This document shows, in pieces, positions 54,190 through 63,792 of a DNA stretch of 64,000 nt (positions are counted from its first letter, which is position 1; each line of letters starts with the position of its first letter). The stretch spans positions 8,656,001 through 8,720,000 of the forward strand of contig NZ_FPJG01000006.1 in NCBI RefSeq assembly GCF_900119165.1, read 5' to 3'. Below the pieces are notes generated by a model. That model was not told the origin of the DNA and did not search any database. It saw only the letters and a list, made by a program, of their open reading frames with translations. The position numbers and the translations under genes were made by a program. The DNA comes from Amycolatopsis australiensis (GTDB lineage: Bacteria > Actinomycetota > Actinomycetes > Mycobacteriales > Pseudonocardiaceae).

Positions 54190-57100
54190 TCAGCAGCCCT
54201 GATGGGTGAAACCGGCCCAGTGTTCGATAGCGAATTCGCCGGCGTCGGACCGGCGAAGCTCCTTCAACTCCTCCGGCATGCTCCTCAGCGCGCGCGGCTC
54301 GGACTCCAACATGCCGATCTGTGCCTTCCGCAACGCTTCAGCCGGGGGTAGCCGCTGGTGGCACAGGTTGTGATGGAACAAGAACATCATGTGAGCGGTC
54401 GCCCAGCCGGCCGGGACCAGCCAGAGCGAGCCGACCACCGTCCGCGCGCCGATCGCCAAGAACGTCGTGGAAAGGCTCAGCGCTTCGTCGTAGTCCACGC
54501 CGGTCACATGGGTCGTGCAACCCGCCAGCACGACTACGGAAAGTTCGAGCGGCCGGGTGGGGCTCAGCTCCAGCAGTTCCGCAGCGGACAGATCACTTCG
54601 GGGTGCGCCGGCGAGCTCGATGCTCGACCGCAACGGTTCCCGCACGTTCGCCACGGCATGGCAAGCCAGATGAAGGACGCGCAGCGGGCTGCGCAGACGT
54701 TCGAGAATCTCCTCGGGCGTACCACGGCCGTCGGGGGACGGCGTCCAGCGCCGGGGTGCTTGCCCGGTTCCACCCAGGAACACTCCCTGCTCGTAGCAAG
54801 CGTCCCGAATGGCCTTGGCCTCGACGGCACCCGCGAGCAGGTTACGGCCGGGATTGCCGACCAACACAGCGTTGTGCGAAAGAATTTCGGGGCGCTCGAC
54901 AGCCTCACAGAACAACCGTCCGGAGGGCGCGTACGAGATCGTCGCGTCTTGCACCAGGTAGCGGTCGCGGCCACCGATCGGCCGCCAAGCGGCGTGCCAG
55001 GGCACCAGGCCGAGAATGCCGATCGGCACCAGGACGATCCGCGGATCGCGATCGCCCGCGTGCCGCCTGCCGAACTCCAGCAGGTTCCCGGCAACCGCCC
55101 GCCACGCCCACTCGCATACGCTCCTGAGCGTGTGCCGCCAGGTGTCGTACTCAGGCCCCTTCCGATCGGCGGCGTTGTCCCATGCGTCGTAAGCGGCCTG
55201 GTACCGCTCGACCGGAATACCCATCCCCAGATCCGGCAGCATCCGCACCACCGGCTCTCCCCTTGCGGGAATCATGACGGCCACGGCCTCGTGCCGGCCG
55301 TTTGCCGGCACCAGGTAGGCCAGGACGTCAGAGCCTTGTGTCCGCAACGTCTTCTGCAGCTCTTCGATCGTCGGCGGGGTCACCAGGCCGTCGGGATCCT
55401 TGGTCAATGCCGTCAGCACCTTCCGGCGCAAGACGCCCCAGCCCGTGCCAGGGCCGCCGTGCTCAGGCAACAACGCCTCTTCGACGCCCCCGGCGGTCTC
55501 CCACTCTTCAGCGAGGTCCGCGTGGCCGAGCGCAATGAGGCGCGCCGCGACCGACCGGGTGGTATTCGCGGCGCGCAGTACGAGGCTGCGCCGAGAATCG
55601 AGCGTCCGGACGAGATCGGCGGTCGCGCCGTCGGACAAGCACCAAGCGACGAGCTCCTGCACGGCCGGCACGGCGGTGCGCGCGACTTCCACCGCCTCGG
55701 CGCTGCCCGACTGCAGCAGCACCCGCCACCCCGCGTTGGTGACGATCTCGATGCCGATCTCCCGGCTCCGCGCGAGGTCACCCGGCCCCCGGCGACGCCG
55801 CAACGCTTCAGCCAGGGAGAACAGGGGATCTTCCAGCACCGGAGAACCTTCGGCGGGAAGTTCGACTGCGCGGGTGTAGGCGTCGATCGTCTTGTCGAGC
55901 ACATCGCGGTTACCCGGCTCCATCTTCGAAAGCTGGTCGAGGGCCGCCGCACGCATTCCGTGGACTGCCATCGTCACGTCGCGGTCGACGCTGGCCTCGG
56001 CCAGGCGATCGAGCCTGTCGCAAATGGCCCGGACGCCCGCGGCGTCGTTTCGCGCGGTGGCGTTCAGCAGGTCTTCCGATACGGTGAACGGTTCGAGCAG
56101 GTGGCGCATCCACGCTTCCTCGGCCACCACCGGGTGGAGCGGCGGCAACGGTTCCGCGCCTGCCATCCGCGTGAGCGGGCGCATGAAGACGTCGAACATA
56201 AGCAGAACCGGCGCAATCCCCGGGGAGTGCGGAAGTTCGGCAAGAAGCTCCCACGCTCTACGGCCGAGGACGAACAGCCGGGCCGGCTTCACTCGCAGGT
56301 TAAAAGCCCGGAAAACGCGGAACACGCACGCCAGGGCCTCCGCTTCACGGCGCTTCTCCGCGTCCGTCGCACGCTGCTCGACCCTGCCGAGCAGGTCGAT
56401 CCCCGCATCGAGGGCGCGAATGGAGCCGGACACGGATCCCGCCATGAACAGCAGCATGGCGACCGCGGCGATCAGATCGTGACGTTCCTCGCCGAGTTCT
56501 GGGTGGGCGAGAACCCGCTGCAGATTTGTGAAGTCGGCGGTCCCGTCGCGGTCGAGCACCCGGCGCATGTTCGCCACGATCTCGCCCATGGTGTCCAGCA
56601 ACAGCACCAGGTCGTCCTCGAGATCGGAAATCTCGACCGCGGACCGGAACAGCGGCTCCATGGTTTCGAGCAGTTCGAACAAGTCCGCCGGATACACGAC
56701 GACCTGGTTCGGCGCCACCATCATCATCCTGAACCAGGACAGACCGACGGTGAACGCGAGCAGTTCGGTGGTTTCGGTCGCCTCGCCGTCCCGGCCTTCC
56801 TCGACGGTACGCTGGGCCGCCCGGAGCCAGTCGAGCACCGGATGCTCCGCCACGTAGGCGGCAAGGTCCGGGCGATCTCCGTCCTGGAATACGGTGACCA
56901 GCCGGCGCCAGTGCATCTCTTCGACGAGATCGTGTCTGGGCATCGGGAAGCCGAGGGTCCGGGTGGCGCACTCGACGGTCAGGTCCGCGTGTTCCGGCTC
57001 GCCGGTGATTTCGAAGAGCCTGCTGTGCGCTTCGGTAAGCAGGCTCCAGGCCAGCCAGGCATCCTCGCCCGACGAGTCCTGCTGTTGCGCGTAGCACCGC

Positions 57101-58104
57101 AGCCAATGGGCCGCCGCACGAAGGTCGGCGGCGTCCTGGTTTTCCCGGCCTCGATCGAGAAGCTCGTCGCCGAGCACGTACCACGTGTACGCGCCGACGT
57201 CTCCCGTAACCGCAACCGACAGGCTGTCGATCAGGCGGTCGCGGTCATCGGGGTCCGGCGACTCCCGGAGGTCGTTCCGCGTCAACAGCAGCCGGGCCAA
57301 CAGCAGGTGCCGGTCCGGCCGCACCGGGTCGGCGTATTCGGTCGACTCGACCGCGCGAACCGCTGCTGCCACTCCGGCCTCGAGGTGAGCCTCGTCCTCG
57401 GAACGGAGGTACTGCGAGTGGCGCAGCTCGGCGAGCAGGCTCCATCCTGCGGGCAGGTCGGGATGCCCAGGAGGCAGCAACGGCAGCGCGGTGTCGAACA
57501 ACGCCAGTGCACGATCCAGATCGGCTTGCTCGGCCAGCACCTCGAACCGGGCGGCCAGCAGCCGGGCGCTCTGCAGGTCCAAGCACGCCTGGTCGACCGC
57601 GTCACCGAGCGTGCCGTCGAAGCCGCGCAGGATCGCCGAGACTTTGTCCAGCTCGGCGATGCGCTCGGCGTCGGACGAGTTCTCGTCGTCCCAACCGCTC
57701 TCGAGCCTGGTCACGTGAGTATTCGCCAGCTCGAGCACGGCTTCGGCGTGCTCGTCCGGGTTTCCGGCCGTCGCCACGGCGGCTTCGGCCCAACCGAGGG
57801 CCTCCTCCCATTCGGCACCGTCCCCGACGCTCGCCCGGTGCGCGTACGCCACCGAAAGGGACGTCCGCCACGCGTGCGCCAGCGGATCGGCCGGCGCGAA
57901 TTCAACTCCGTGGCGCAGCAGGCGGATCGCCTGCTCGAGCCGCGCGTCGAAGTCCGGATGCGTGTTGTCCAAGATGTCCAGCAACAGATAGCCGACAGCG
58001 CCGAGGGCGACCGGATCGGCGACCGCGGGGTCGTGGTCGGCAATCACCGTCAGACGGTCCGCTTCGGCACGAATTTCCGCCGCGCTCCACCGTCGTTCGT
58101 TCAT
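54190..58104 (-). CDS. TPR-CHAT protease-like protein (1304 residues)
   Basis: I chose ATG 58104, with GAGGAG upstream; the frame is open to 58305. Residues 1 to about 930 are an alpha-solenoid of TPR-like helices. The C-terminal 350 residues are a CHAT (caspase-like) domain: VLVPIGILGLVPWHAA, ISYAPSGRLF, the catalytic His in HLACHA (His1149) and the catalytic Cys in VVVLAGC (Cys1196). The dyad is intact. Bacterial CHAT proteins cleave specific partner proteins in conflict systems (as in gRAMP/Craspase and TPR-CHAT). No gRAMP or gasdermin homologue is recognised here. It follows the 325-residue gene by 118 bases and is probably in the same operon. Confidence 0.85.
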   Translation of the reverse strand: MNERRWSAAEIRAEADRLTVIADHDPAVADPVALGAVGYLLLDILDNTHPDFDARLEQAIRLLRHGVEFAPADPLAHAWRTSLSVAYAHRASVGDGAEWEEALGWAEAAVATAGNPDEHAEAVLELANTHVTRLESGWDDENSSDAERIAELDKVSAILRGFDGTLGDAVDQACLDLQSARLLAARFEVLAEQADLDRALALFDTALPLLPPGHPDLPAGWSLLAELRHSQYLRSEDEAHLEAGVAAAVRAVESTEYADPVRPDRHLLLARLLLTRNDLRESPDPDDRDRLIDSLSVAVTGDVGAYTWYVLGDELLDRGRENQDAADLRAAAHWLRCYAQQQDSSGEDAWLAWSLLTEAHSRLFEITGEPEHADLTVECATRTLGFPMPRHDLVEEMHWRRLVTVFQDGDRPDLAAYVAEHPVLDWLRAAQRTVEEGRDGEATETTELLAFTVGLSWFRMMMVAPNQVVVYPADLFELLETMEPLFRSAVEISDLEDDLVLLLDTMGEIVANMRRVLDRDGTADFTNLQRVLAHPELGEERHDLIAAVAMLLFMAGSVSGSIRALDAGIDLLGRVEQRATDAEKRREAEALACVFRVFRAFNLRVKPARLFVLGRRAWELLAELPHSPGIAPVLLMFDVFMRPLTRMAGAEPLPPLHPVVAEEAWMRHLLEPFTVSEDLLNATARNDAAGVRAICDRLDRLAEASVDRDVTMAVHGMRAAALDQLSKMEPGNRDVLDKTIDAYTRAVELPAEGSPVLEDPLFSLAEALRRRRGPGDLARSREIGIEIVTNAGWRVLLQSGSAEAVEVARTAVPAVQELVAWCLSDGATADLVRTLDSRRSLVLRAANTTRSVAARLIALGHADLAEEWETAGGVEEALLPEHGGPGTGWGVLRRKVLTALTKDPDGLVTPPTIEELQKTLRTQGSDVLAYLVPANGRHEAVAVMIPARGEPVVRMLPDLGMGIPVERYQAAYDAWDNAADRKGPEYDTWRHTLRSVCEWAWRAVAGNLLEFGRRHAGDRDPRIVLVPIGILGLVPWHAAWRPIGGRDRYLVQDATISYAPSGRLFCEAVERPEILSHNAVLVGNPGRNLLAGAVEAKAIRDACYEQGVFLGGTGQAPRRWTPSPDGRGTPEEILERLRSPLRVLHLACHAVANVREPLRSSIELAGAPRSDLSAAELLELSPTRPLELSVVVLAGCTTHVTGVDYDEALSLSTTFLAIGARTVVGSLWLVPAGWATAHMMFLFHHNLCHQRLPPAEALRKAQIGMLESEPRALRSMPEELKELRRSDAGEFAIEHWAGFTHQGC

Positions 58105-58222
58105 GACGCTCCTCGGGCTGCCGACTTCGTAATCCGCAGGATCGAGCGCGGCGACCGCGATGTTTCGGTCCGGACAGCGAACCACCCGGACGGCCCACAC
58201 AACGTCCTCTGTGGATCCTTCG

Positions 58223-59200
58223 TCAAGGCAGCCTCCGCGACACGTGCTCCAGGCGTTCGAGTACGTCCTGACGGCCGTCGTCGTCGGCCAGCAATTCCAG
58301 GGCACGCCGATGCGGAAGGAGGCCTCTGCGGGCGAACACCCGGATCACTTCGCACAGGGCGTCGTCGCGGTCGGTCCCGGGCGCCGGCCACACCTCGGTA
58401 AGCAGAAGCGCCAGGACCGCGTCGTCGGTCAGCGCGGCGATCCGGTCGAATTCTCGCGAAGTGTCGTGGTCCAGGATCTCGGGCTCCTCGCCGGTGGGGC
58501 TGTCGGGATCCGGGCGCCGGCCCAGCGGCCGTTCCACGTACGCCTCCCACCAGGTGACCAGCTCCGGCGCGGAAACAGTTCCGACGTTCACCCGCGGCCC
58601 GGTGCGGCACACCCGTTCCACGGTCCGGAGAACCTGCGGGAGCCGTGCCGCGTGAGTGGCCGCGTGGCCGCCGAACTTGTCGGCGCACCGATCCGCGAGC
58701 CTGCCGAGCAGGCCGGCTTCGCCACGCAGCGGCCCCCGGGCACCGGCCTCGTCGGCGAGCATCACGAACACCTCGCGGTGGAACTCGTCCGGCAACGCCC
58801 GGCCGTAGCGGTTGTCCCGCACCGTCTGGGGCTTGACCGGTGCACCGCGGTCGCGTCGGGCGCGCCGGTCCAGCTCGACCAGCCGGAACCGCAGGTCCGT
58901 GCGCACGGCTCCGGCCAGGTTGTCGAACCGGTGCCCACGGTCGGCGACGAAGGCCCAGACGACCTCGAACGCGTCGGCGACCAGGTCGCGACACGGACAA
59001 CCGCCGGAAAGCCGGAACCCGCCGTCCGCGGTGGACGAGCCGCGCGCGCTGAGACGTAAACCGGCGATACGCAGCTCGGTGTCGCACAGCCCGACGTGGT
59101 GCGACCGGTGTGTGGCGGCGCGAGGACCACGCAGCTCGGCCCAGAAGGCCCGGGCGAGTTCCGGCGTGATCACAGGGTCGGACGAACGTCCCGCAGTCAT
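58223..59200 (-). CDS. Hypothetical protein upstream of the CHAT gene
   Basis: The 325-residue protein starts at ATG 59200. A weak sigma-70 region 2 resemblance exists around residues 60-125 (CRDLVADAFEVVWAFVADRG, TDLRFRLVELDRRARRDRG), suggesting a nucleic-acid- or polymerase-binding fold, but this is speculative. The rest is helical. It sits at the head of the CHAT operon and is divergent from the 682-residue gene. An inverted repeat (GCATA-N6-TATGC) lies directly before the start and no Shine-Dalgarno is present, so the mRNA is possibly leaderless. Confidence 0.6.
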   Translation of the reverse strand: MTAGRSSDPVITPELARAFWAELRGPRAATHRSHHVGLCDTELRIAGLRLSARGSSTADGGFRLSGGCPCRDLVADAFEVVWAFVADRGHRFDNLAGAVRTDLRFRLVELDRRARRDRGAPVKPQTVRDNRYGRALPDEFHREVFVMLADEAGARGPLRGEAGLLGRLADRCADKFGGHAATHAARLPQVLRTVERVCRTGPRVNVGTVSAPELVTWWEAYVERPLGRRPDPDSPTGEEPEILDHDTSREFDRIAALTDDAVLALLLTEVWPAPGTDRDDALCEVIRVFARRGLLPHRRALELLADDDGRQDVLERLEHVSRRLP

Positions 59201-59201
59201 G

Positions 59202-59217
59202 GCATACTTTTATATGC
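59202..59217. promoter_or_regulatory. Inverted repeat GCATA-N6-TATGC at the CHAT operon start
   Basis: The repeat overlaps a TATAAA sequence (minus strand) eight bases before the ATG at 59200. This fits a -10 element of a leaderless transcript overlapped by an operator. Evidence is by inspection only. Confidence 0.4.
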
Positions 59218-59335
59218 GAACTGTGATCGACTCCAGGCTCGCACTCATACTGTGACGGAGGACACATTGACGCACACCTTTCCCTACCGGCGGGTATAGA
59301 AGTGCCCGTGACCGGATCGAAGTGAGACGACGACG

Positions 59336-61384
59336 ATGCCCCTGCTGCCCGCCGTCGTCCCTCTGACGACCGAGAAACGAGCCGAGCGCGTGCCCGCACG
59401 GCTCGCGCGCAACGTCGCGCCTCTGTTCGGCGTGCCGTTCGCCGAAGGCCCGTTCGGCGAGATCAGCTGGCTTTGCGACTTCACCAGGATCACCGTCTCG
59501 GAGATCGCCCGCGGCGCACCTTCGCCGACCCGCGCGGAGGCAGCCGAGACGCGCGAGCAGGCCGCCGACGGGGGTTGGTTCCTGTATGGCCGCGCGGTCG
59601 TCGCGCGGTCTCTGCCCAACGAGATCGTCAACGCGACGACCAACCGGTTCGGTCCCAACACCAAGGCTGCCGTCGTCCTGACGGCGGCAAACGTTCTGCT
59701 GGAGCCGGCGACAGCGGCTGTCGAAACGGCACTGTCGCTGATCCAAGGTCCCGACGGCGAGCTGCCGACCGCGGTGCGGATCGCGGTTTGGGCGACCTGC
59801 CTCGTCGAGGTGTTCCGTTCGCAACCCGCACTGGTCGCCGCCGCCGCAAAGGCCCGCGCGATCCAACGGGAATCCTTGGACGGCCCCCGCTTTCCCCGCG
59901 CGGCCCGCCTGCGGGACATGCCTGCGGCGCGGTGCGAGATCGGCGACACCGACGTTCGGCCGGAACCGGCTACCCATCCCCGTGACCTCAACGTCTTCGA
60001 CCGCACTGTCGCCCGTCTCCGGCTGCCCGGCGCGGTCGTCGAGCCGACCGGGATCGACCTCGACGACGACGATGCCTGGACGTCGCCGGGCCGCGATCTT
60101 GCCGACGAGCTGGTCGACCGCTTGATCCGTCTGCTGACCGATGCCAGCGAACCGGACGGGACCGGCTATGTCTGGATCAGCGAGCGGGCTCCCGGCCAGG
60201 TGGTCGCCGAAGCTCTGCTGCCGGCATCCGGTCTGGTGGCGGACCTGCTGGAGTACTGGTCGTCGGTGCACGGAGACGTCACCGAACCGCGGGGGACACT
60301 TCCGCTGCGGCTTCCGTCCCCCACCGAGTTCGCCGGATTGCCCCAGCAGGCTCGTCGCGCGATCGTGCTCGGCGTACTCGGTGTCGCGCGTTGGCTACGA
60401 TCGCGGGCCGGTTCGCCGGAGTTGCCCCTCAGCCACTTCCTGGCCGTACTGGACGCGGTCGACACGCTCATTTCCGCGGGCCTACCGGACACCGACCCGG
60501 CAGCGGCGGTGGTGCGGGCCCGGCTTGCCGTGCTCCGGGTGACGGTTCTCCGGCACGACCGCGCGAACTCGCTGGCGGAGCCGCTCGGAGCGCTCATTGC
60601 CCGCACAGAACACTGCCTGACGCTGCTCACCGACGGAATTCTCGACCGTGGCGCCGCGGCCGACGTCCTCAGCGCCGCGTGCGTCGAACTCAACGCCGTT
60701 CGCTGGACGAACGCCGAGGATGCCGGTTCCGGCCTGCCCGCGCCCGCCGAACTCGATGAGCTGGTTCGCCGTTATTGGGCCGGTTTCGGCGAGATCTTGG
60801 AACTCGACCTCGCGTCGCTGGACGGCGATGACAGCCGGGGTGTGGGGCACCACTTGCACAACTACGCGGCCTTCCTGGGCAGTCACCAAGAGAACGTCGG
60901 TGACCTGACCGAAGCGGTCAGATTGTTCCGAACCACGGTGATCCCGTCCCGGCAGAGGCTCCATCGGCGAACCGGTGCTTTCGGCCCGCTGGGCCGCACT
61001 TATTACGTCGCCACCGGTGCCACGACCAAGCTGGCCGAGACGGCACTGGCCGAGGGCCGCACCGAGGAAGCCAGTGGCTGGGCGGCACTCGGGTTCGAGT
61101 GGATCAGCCGCGTTCTGGAACACCGGGAGTTCGACCGTCTCCAGGACGGTTCGGGTGACCAGGCCGGCTTGTTCGCCCTCCGTGCCGCGGCCGCGCTGGT
61201 GCTCGCGCTAGAGCTGGACGTCCCCGGCACCGGCCCGCGTGAGCTCGGCCGGCTGCAGCGGGTGCTGGCCACGATCGACCGCTGGCAGGCGAACACGACG
61301 CGCGGCCGCGCCGAGAACTACGTCCGCCACCAGGAGGTGGAGCTCGTCCGCAAGCGGGCGGCCGAGCTCATGGCCACCCGCTGA
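59336..61384 (+). CDS. Large helical hypothetical protein (682 residues), divergent from the CHAT operon
   Basis: ATG 59336 has an AAGTGAG stretch upstream. The protein lacks signals and membrane segments. It is mostly helical, with TPR-like segments toward the C-terminus (NVGDLTEAVRLFRTTVIPSR, TKLAETALAEGRTEEASGWA, VEIRLKAAEL-like end) similar in style to the solenoid of the CHAT protein. Residues 160-240 contain a less regular region. It might be the sensor or substrate of the CHAT protein. It converges with the next gene six bases away. Confidence 0.6.
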   Translation: MPLLPAVVPLTTEKRAERVPARLARNVAPLFGVPFAEGPFGEISWLCDFTRITVSEIARGAPSPTRAEAAETREQAADGGWFLYGRAVVARSLPNEIVNATTNRFGPNTKAAVVLTAANVLLEPATAAVETALSLIQGPDGELPTAVRIAVWATCLVEVFRSQPALVAAAAKARAIQRESLDGPRFPRAARLRDMPAARCEIGDTDVRPEPATHPRDLNVFDRTVARLRLPGAVVEPTGIDLDDDDAWTSPGRDLADELVDRLIRLLTDASEPDGTGYVWISERAPGQVVAEALLPASGLVADLLEYWSSVHGDVTEPRGTLPLRLPSPTEFAGLPQQARRAIVLGVLGVARWLRSRAGSPELPLSHFLAVLDAVDTLISAGLPDTDPAAAVVRARLAVLRVTVLRHDRANSLAEPLGALIARTEHCLTLLTDGILDRGAAADVLSAACVELNAVRWTNAEDAGSGLPAPAELDELVRRYWAGFGEILELDLASLDGDDSRGVGHHLHNYAAFLGSHQENVGDLTEAVRLFRTTVIPSRQRLHRRTGAFGPLGRTYYVATGATTKLAETALAEGRTEEASGWAALGFEWISRVLEHREFDRLQDGSGDQAGLFALRAAAALVLALELDVPGTGPRELGRLQRVLATIDRWQANTTRGRAENYVRHQEVELVRKRAAELMATR

Positions 61385-61390
61385 CGGCGA

Positions 61391-63019
61391 TCACCGAACC
61401 TCGCGCAGCCAGTTCTCCCACAGTCCGGTGTACCGGCGGATCTGCGCGCGAGTCGCATCCGAAGTGGACAGTTCTGCGTAGGTGGTCAGCGTGGTGTAGT
61501 CCTCGACCGCGCCCCACTCCTCCCACGTCCGGTGTGGACAGGCCTGTTCGGGTTCGACCGGCTTGCGGGTTGCCGGTACCCGCCGCCCACGCGCACCGCA
61601 GAAGCAGGAGGCCGGCCGCTCCGGAGCCGCGCGCAGCACAGCTTGAACCGGGCCACGGACGACGATCGCGGCGACCAGCGCAGCCCGGGACGCGGTCGTC
61701 GCGCTCCGCTCCATGCGCACCCTGAGCCGGCTCTGCACGAGTTTCACGGCCGCCGACCTGCTGGTCCACAGCGGCGGGAAAATGCATTCGGCGATGCCGA
61801 TTCCGCTCACACCGAGGCGAAGCGCGTCGGACACCTTCGCCGACACCATTCCGAAGTGCCTGCGAACCTCGGGTTCGAGCGGCGGAGGGAAGTCCTGCGG
61901 CCGGCCGAGCCGGGCGGCGACCCGCCGGACACGATCGACCAGAAACGGCAACTCGGTCTGCTCGTCCGGACACCGGTTGCCGGTGAGCCACTGCGTCACC
62001 AGCGCCTGCCGCCGCCCCGCCCCGGTGTACAACGCGTCGAGCACATGACGCGTCACCGTGTCGGCGTCCACGACCGCCTCCTCCACCGAGCCGGCGCGCC
62101 CGGTGTCCCCGGCACTGTCCGGCCGCTCGAACGGGACGATCCGGCCGGCCCCCGCGGACATCGGGGCGAGCTCGGGGTGGAGCGCCCCAAAAACGTCCAG
62201 CGCGGGCGCGTCTCCGATGATCTTCGCGAACTGCCGGAACGTGACGACGATGTCGGGCTCCGTTCCGGCGCGCCACCACGACCGCCCGGGCGAGCGGGTC
62301 AGTCCCTGGCGCAGCCGCGCAGTCACCAGCGCGGTGACTTCCGCGAGTGGCTCGACGGGCGTTCCGGCGGCCTCGGCGACGGCAATCCGGAAGGCCGCGA
62401 CCTGGCCGACGATGTCGAAGTTGCCGAAAACCGGGAACGCCGGATCCGGCCCGTTCGCCGGCTTCAGCTTCGCGCGATGCTCGGCCGCCAGGTCGTCGGC
62501 CCGGGTGAGCACGGCACGCACCTTCGCCGCCGCTTCAGGCGTTTCCGGCCCCAGCCGCGCCAGCAGCCCGGCTGCCACCATGGTGACGAACATCGGCGGC
62601 ACGTCGGCCGGCTCGACCTCTGCGGTGACTCGGGCCGTGGCGACGAGCAGTCCGGTCAGCGACTCGTCCTTGAGCCGGCGACACGGAATCGCCAGGTCCG
62701 CGGGTACCCGCCGAGCCAGCAGTTCGTCGTGCACCTTGACGACGTTCGACACCTTCTCCTGCACGGAGGGCCCGGACCGAACGGCGAGAACGGCCGCGGC
62801 CAGCAGGTCGTACTCGCGCTCCGGAAGCGCCCGCCCCCGGCGAGCGAATGATTCACTCACCGAACGGGCCCGGGTGGTCATCAGGCCGACCACCTCGTCG
62901 AGCGTCCCATACCGGTCCAGCAGGACCTCGACAGCCTCGTCGGTGAGGTGTTCGATCGCCGAGACCGCACTGCGGCGGAACCGGGCCTCGCCGAACGGTG
63001 TCCGCGTGGTCGTCATCAT
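61391..63019 (-). CDS. Hypothetical protein with C-terminal Cys/His cluster (542 residues)
   Basis: The ATG at 63019 overlaps the stop of the upstream gene (ATGA, 63016-63019). The protein is largely helical (LLDRYGTLDEVVGLMTTRAR; RVTAEVEPADVPPMFVTMVA). Near the C-terminus CFCGARGRR and EQACPHRTWEEW form a CxC-C-H cluster that could bind zinc. No known family is recognised. It is the last gene of a three-gene unit that runs toward the CHAT cluster. Confidence 0.6.
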   Translation of the reverse strand: MMTTTRTPFGEARFRRSAVSAIEHLTDEAVEVLLDRYGTLDEVVGLMTTRARSVSESFARRGRALPEREYDLLAAAVLAVRSGPSVQEKVSNVVKVHDELLARRVPADLAIPCRRLKDESLTGLLVATARVTAEVEPADVPPMFVTMVAAGLLARLGPETPEAAAKVRAVLTRADDLAAEHRAKLKPANGPDPAFPVFGNFDIVGQVAAFRIAVAEAAGTPVEPLAEVTALVTARLRQGLTRSPGRSWWRAGTEPDIVVTFRQFAKIIGDAPALDVFGALHPELAPMSAGAGRIVPFERPDSAGDTGRAGSVEEAVVDADTVTRHVLDALYTGAGRRQALVTQWLTGNRCPDEQTELPFLVDRVRRVAARLGRPQDFPPPLEPEVRRHFGMVSAKVSDALRLGVSGIGIAECIFPPLWTSRSAAVKLVQSRLRVRMERSATTASRAALVAAIVVRGPVQAVLRAAPERPASCFCGARGRRVPATRKPVEPEQACPHRTWEEWGAVEDYTTLTTYAELSTSDATRAQIRRYTGLWENWLREVR

Positions 63020-63777
63020 TCCTCCGTGCCGGTGCGGAAGCGGAGCGCCGGTTCGCCCGCGGACTCACCCAGCGGAAGGTCCGCCAGGAGCTCGTCTGCT
63101 TCGTCCCCGGGCTCGAACGCGATCCACCTGCCCGAGCCGTCGTCCAGCCCGGCGAACAAGCGGACCTCGCCGGCCACACGCGCCCGGACGACGATCCCGC
63201 GTGCCTCCGGCTCCGCGTAGGTTGCCCAGGCCAGCTCCGGTTCGACCCCCGCGGCCGCGGCCATCTCCGGTGGAAGCGTGAAGCTGTGCCAGACGACCTC
63301 GCCCGGCCGCCGGAAGCCCTCACCCGTCATGGCGAGCGCACCCACTGCTTCCCGCAGGTCCCGGCCGGCGACCCACGTCCACAGCTCACGGGCCCAGCTG
63401 CCGACCGAGGCCCGCGGAGGACCGGCCTCGGGAGCCAGTACCCGGTCGCGGTAAGGAGCCCAGGTGCCGGCGATCTCTTCGAGCTCGACCAGGTTCAGCC
63501 GGCCGGCTCCCGAGAGCCGGCCGGCATCGACGACCGACGTGACGAGCGTGGCCAGCCGGTCACCGAGGAGGATCCGCACGTCGTCCGTGAGGCCGCCGGT
63601 CAGCGTGAACTCGGCGAATGCGGGCGGCCCGGACGCATCGTCCTCGACGAAAGCGCAGGCCAGACCCCGGTGCAGCCGCCGGTAGATCGTCCGTTCGGCC
63701 GTCAGCAGCGTCACCTGCAGGCGAGCGGATTCGACCAGCCAGCCTAGCCGGACGTAGCCATCCCAGGTCGTGAGCAT
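63016..63777 (-). CDS. Hypothetical protein (253 residues)
   Basis: The protein starts at ATG 63777, 15 bases after the upstream partial gene, and overlaps the next gene by four bases. The N-terminal half is helical with a RTIYRRLHRGLACAFVEDD segment; the C-terminal half is beta-rich (WHSFTLPPE; RGIVVRARVAGEVRLFAGLD) and acidic. No family is recognised. It may be a structural partner of the 542-residue protein. Confidence 0.55.
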   Translation of the reverse strand: MLTTWDGYVRLGWLVESARLQVTLLTAERTIYRRLHRGLACAFVEDDASGPPAFAEFTLTGGLTDDVRILLGDRLATLVTSVVDAGRLSGAGRLNLVELEEIAGTWAPYRDRVLAPEAGPPRASVGSWARELWTWVAGRDLREAVGALAMTGEGFRRPGEVVWHSFTLPPEMAAAAGVEPELAWATYAEPEARGIVVRARVAGEVRLFAGLDDGSGRWIAFEPGDEADELLADLPLGESAGEPALRFRTGTEE

Positions 63778-63792
63778 CGGACGCTGCCCCCT

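Noticed and set aside
54358..58401. Very long plus-strand frame of 1347 codons
   Set aside because: It is antisense to the CHAT gene, has no recognisable domain and its composition is that of a complement frame.
59252..59299. 15-codon leader ORF before the 682-residue gene
   Set aside because: A GTG-started short frame ends at 59299, but there is no ribosome binding site or attenuator structure to support it.
59267..59300. SigA promoter TTGACG/TATAGA for the 682-residue gene
   Set aside because: The spacer is 22 bases, too long for a normal promoter, so I did not list it.
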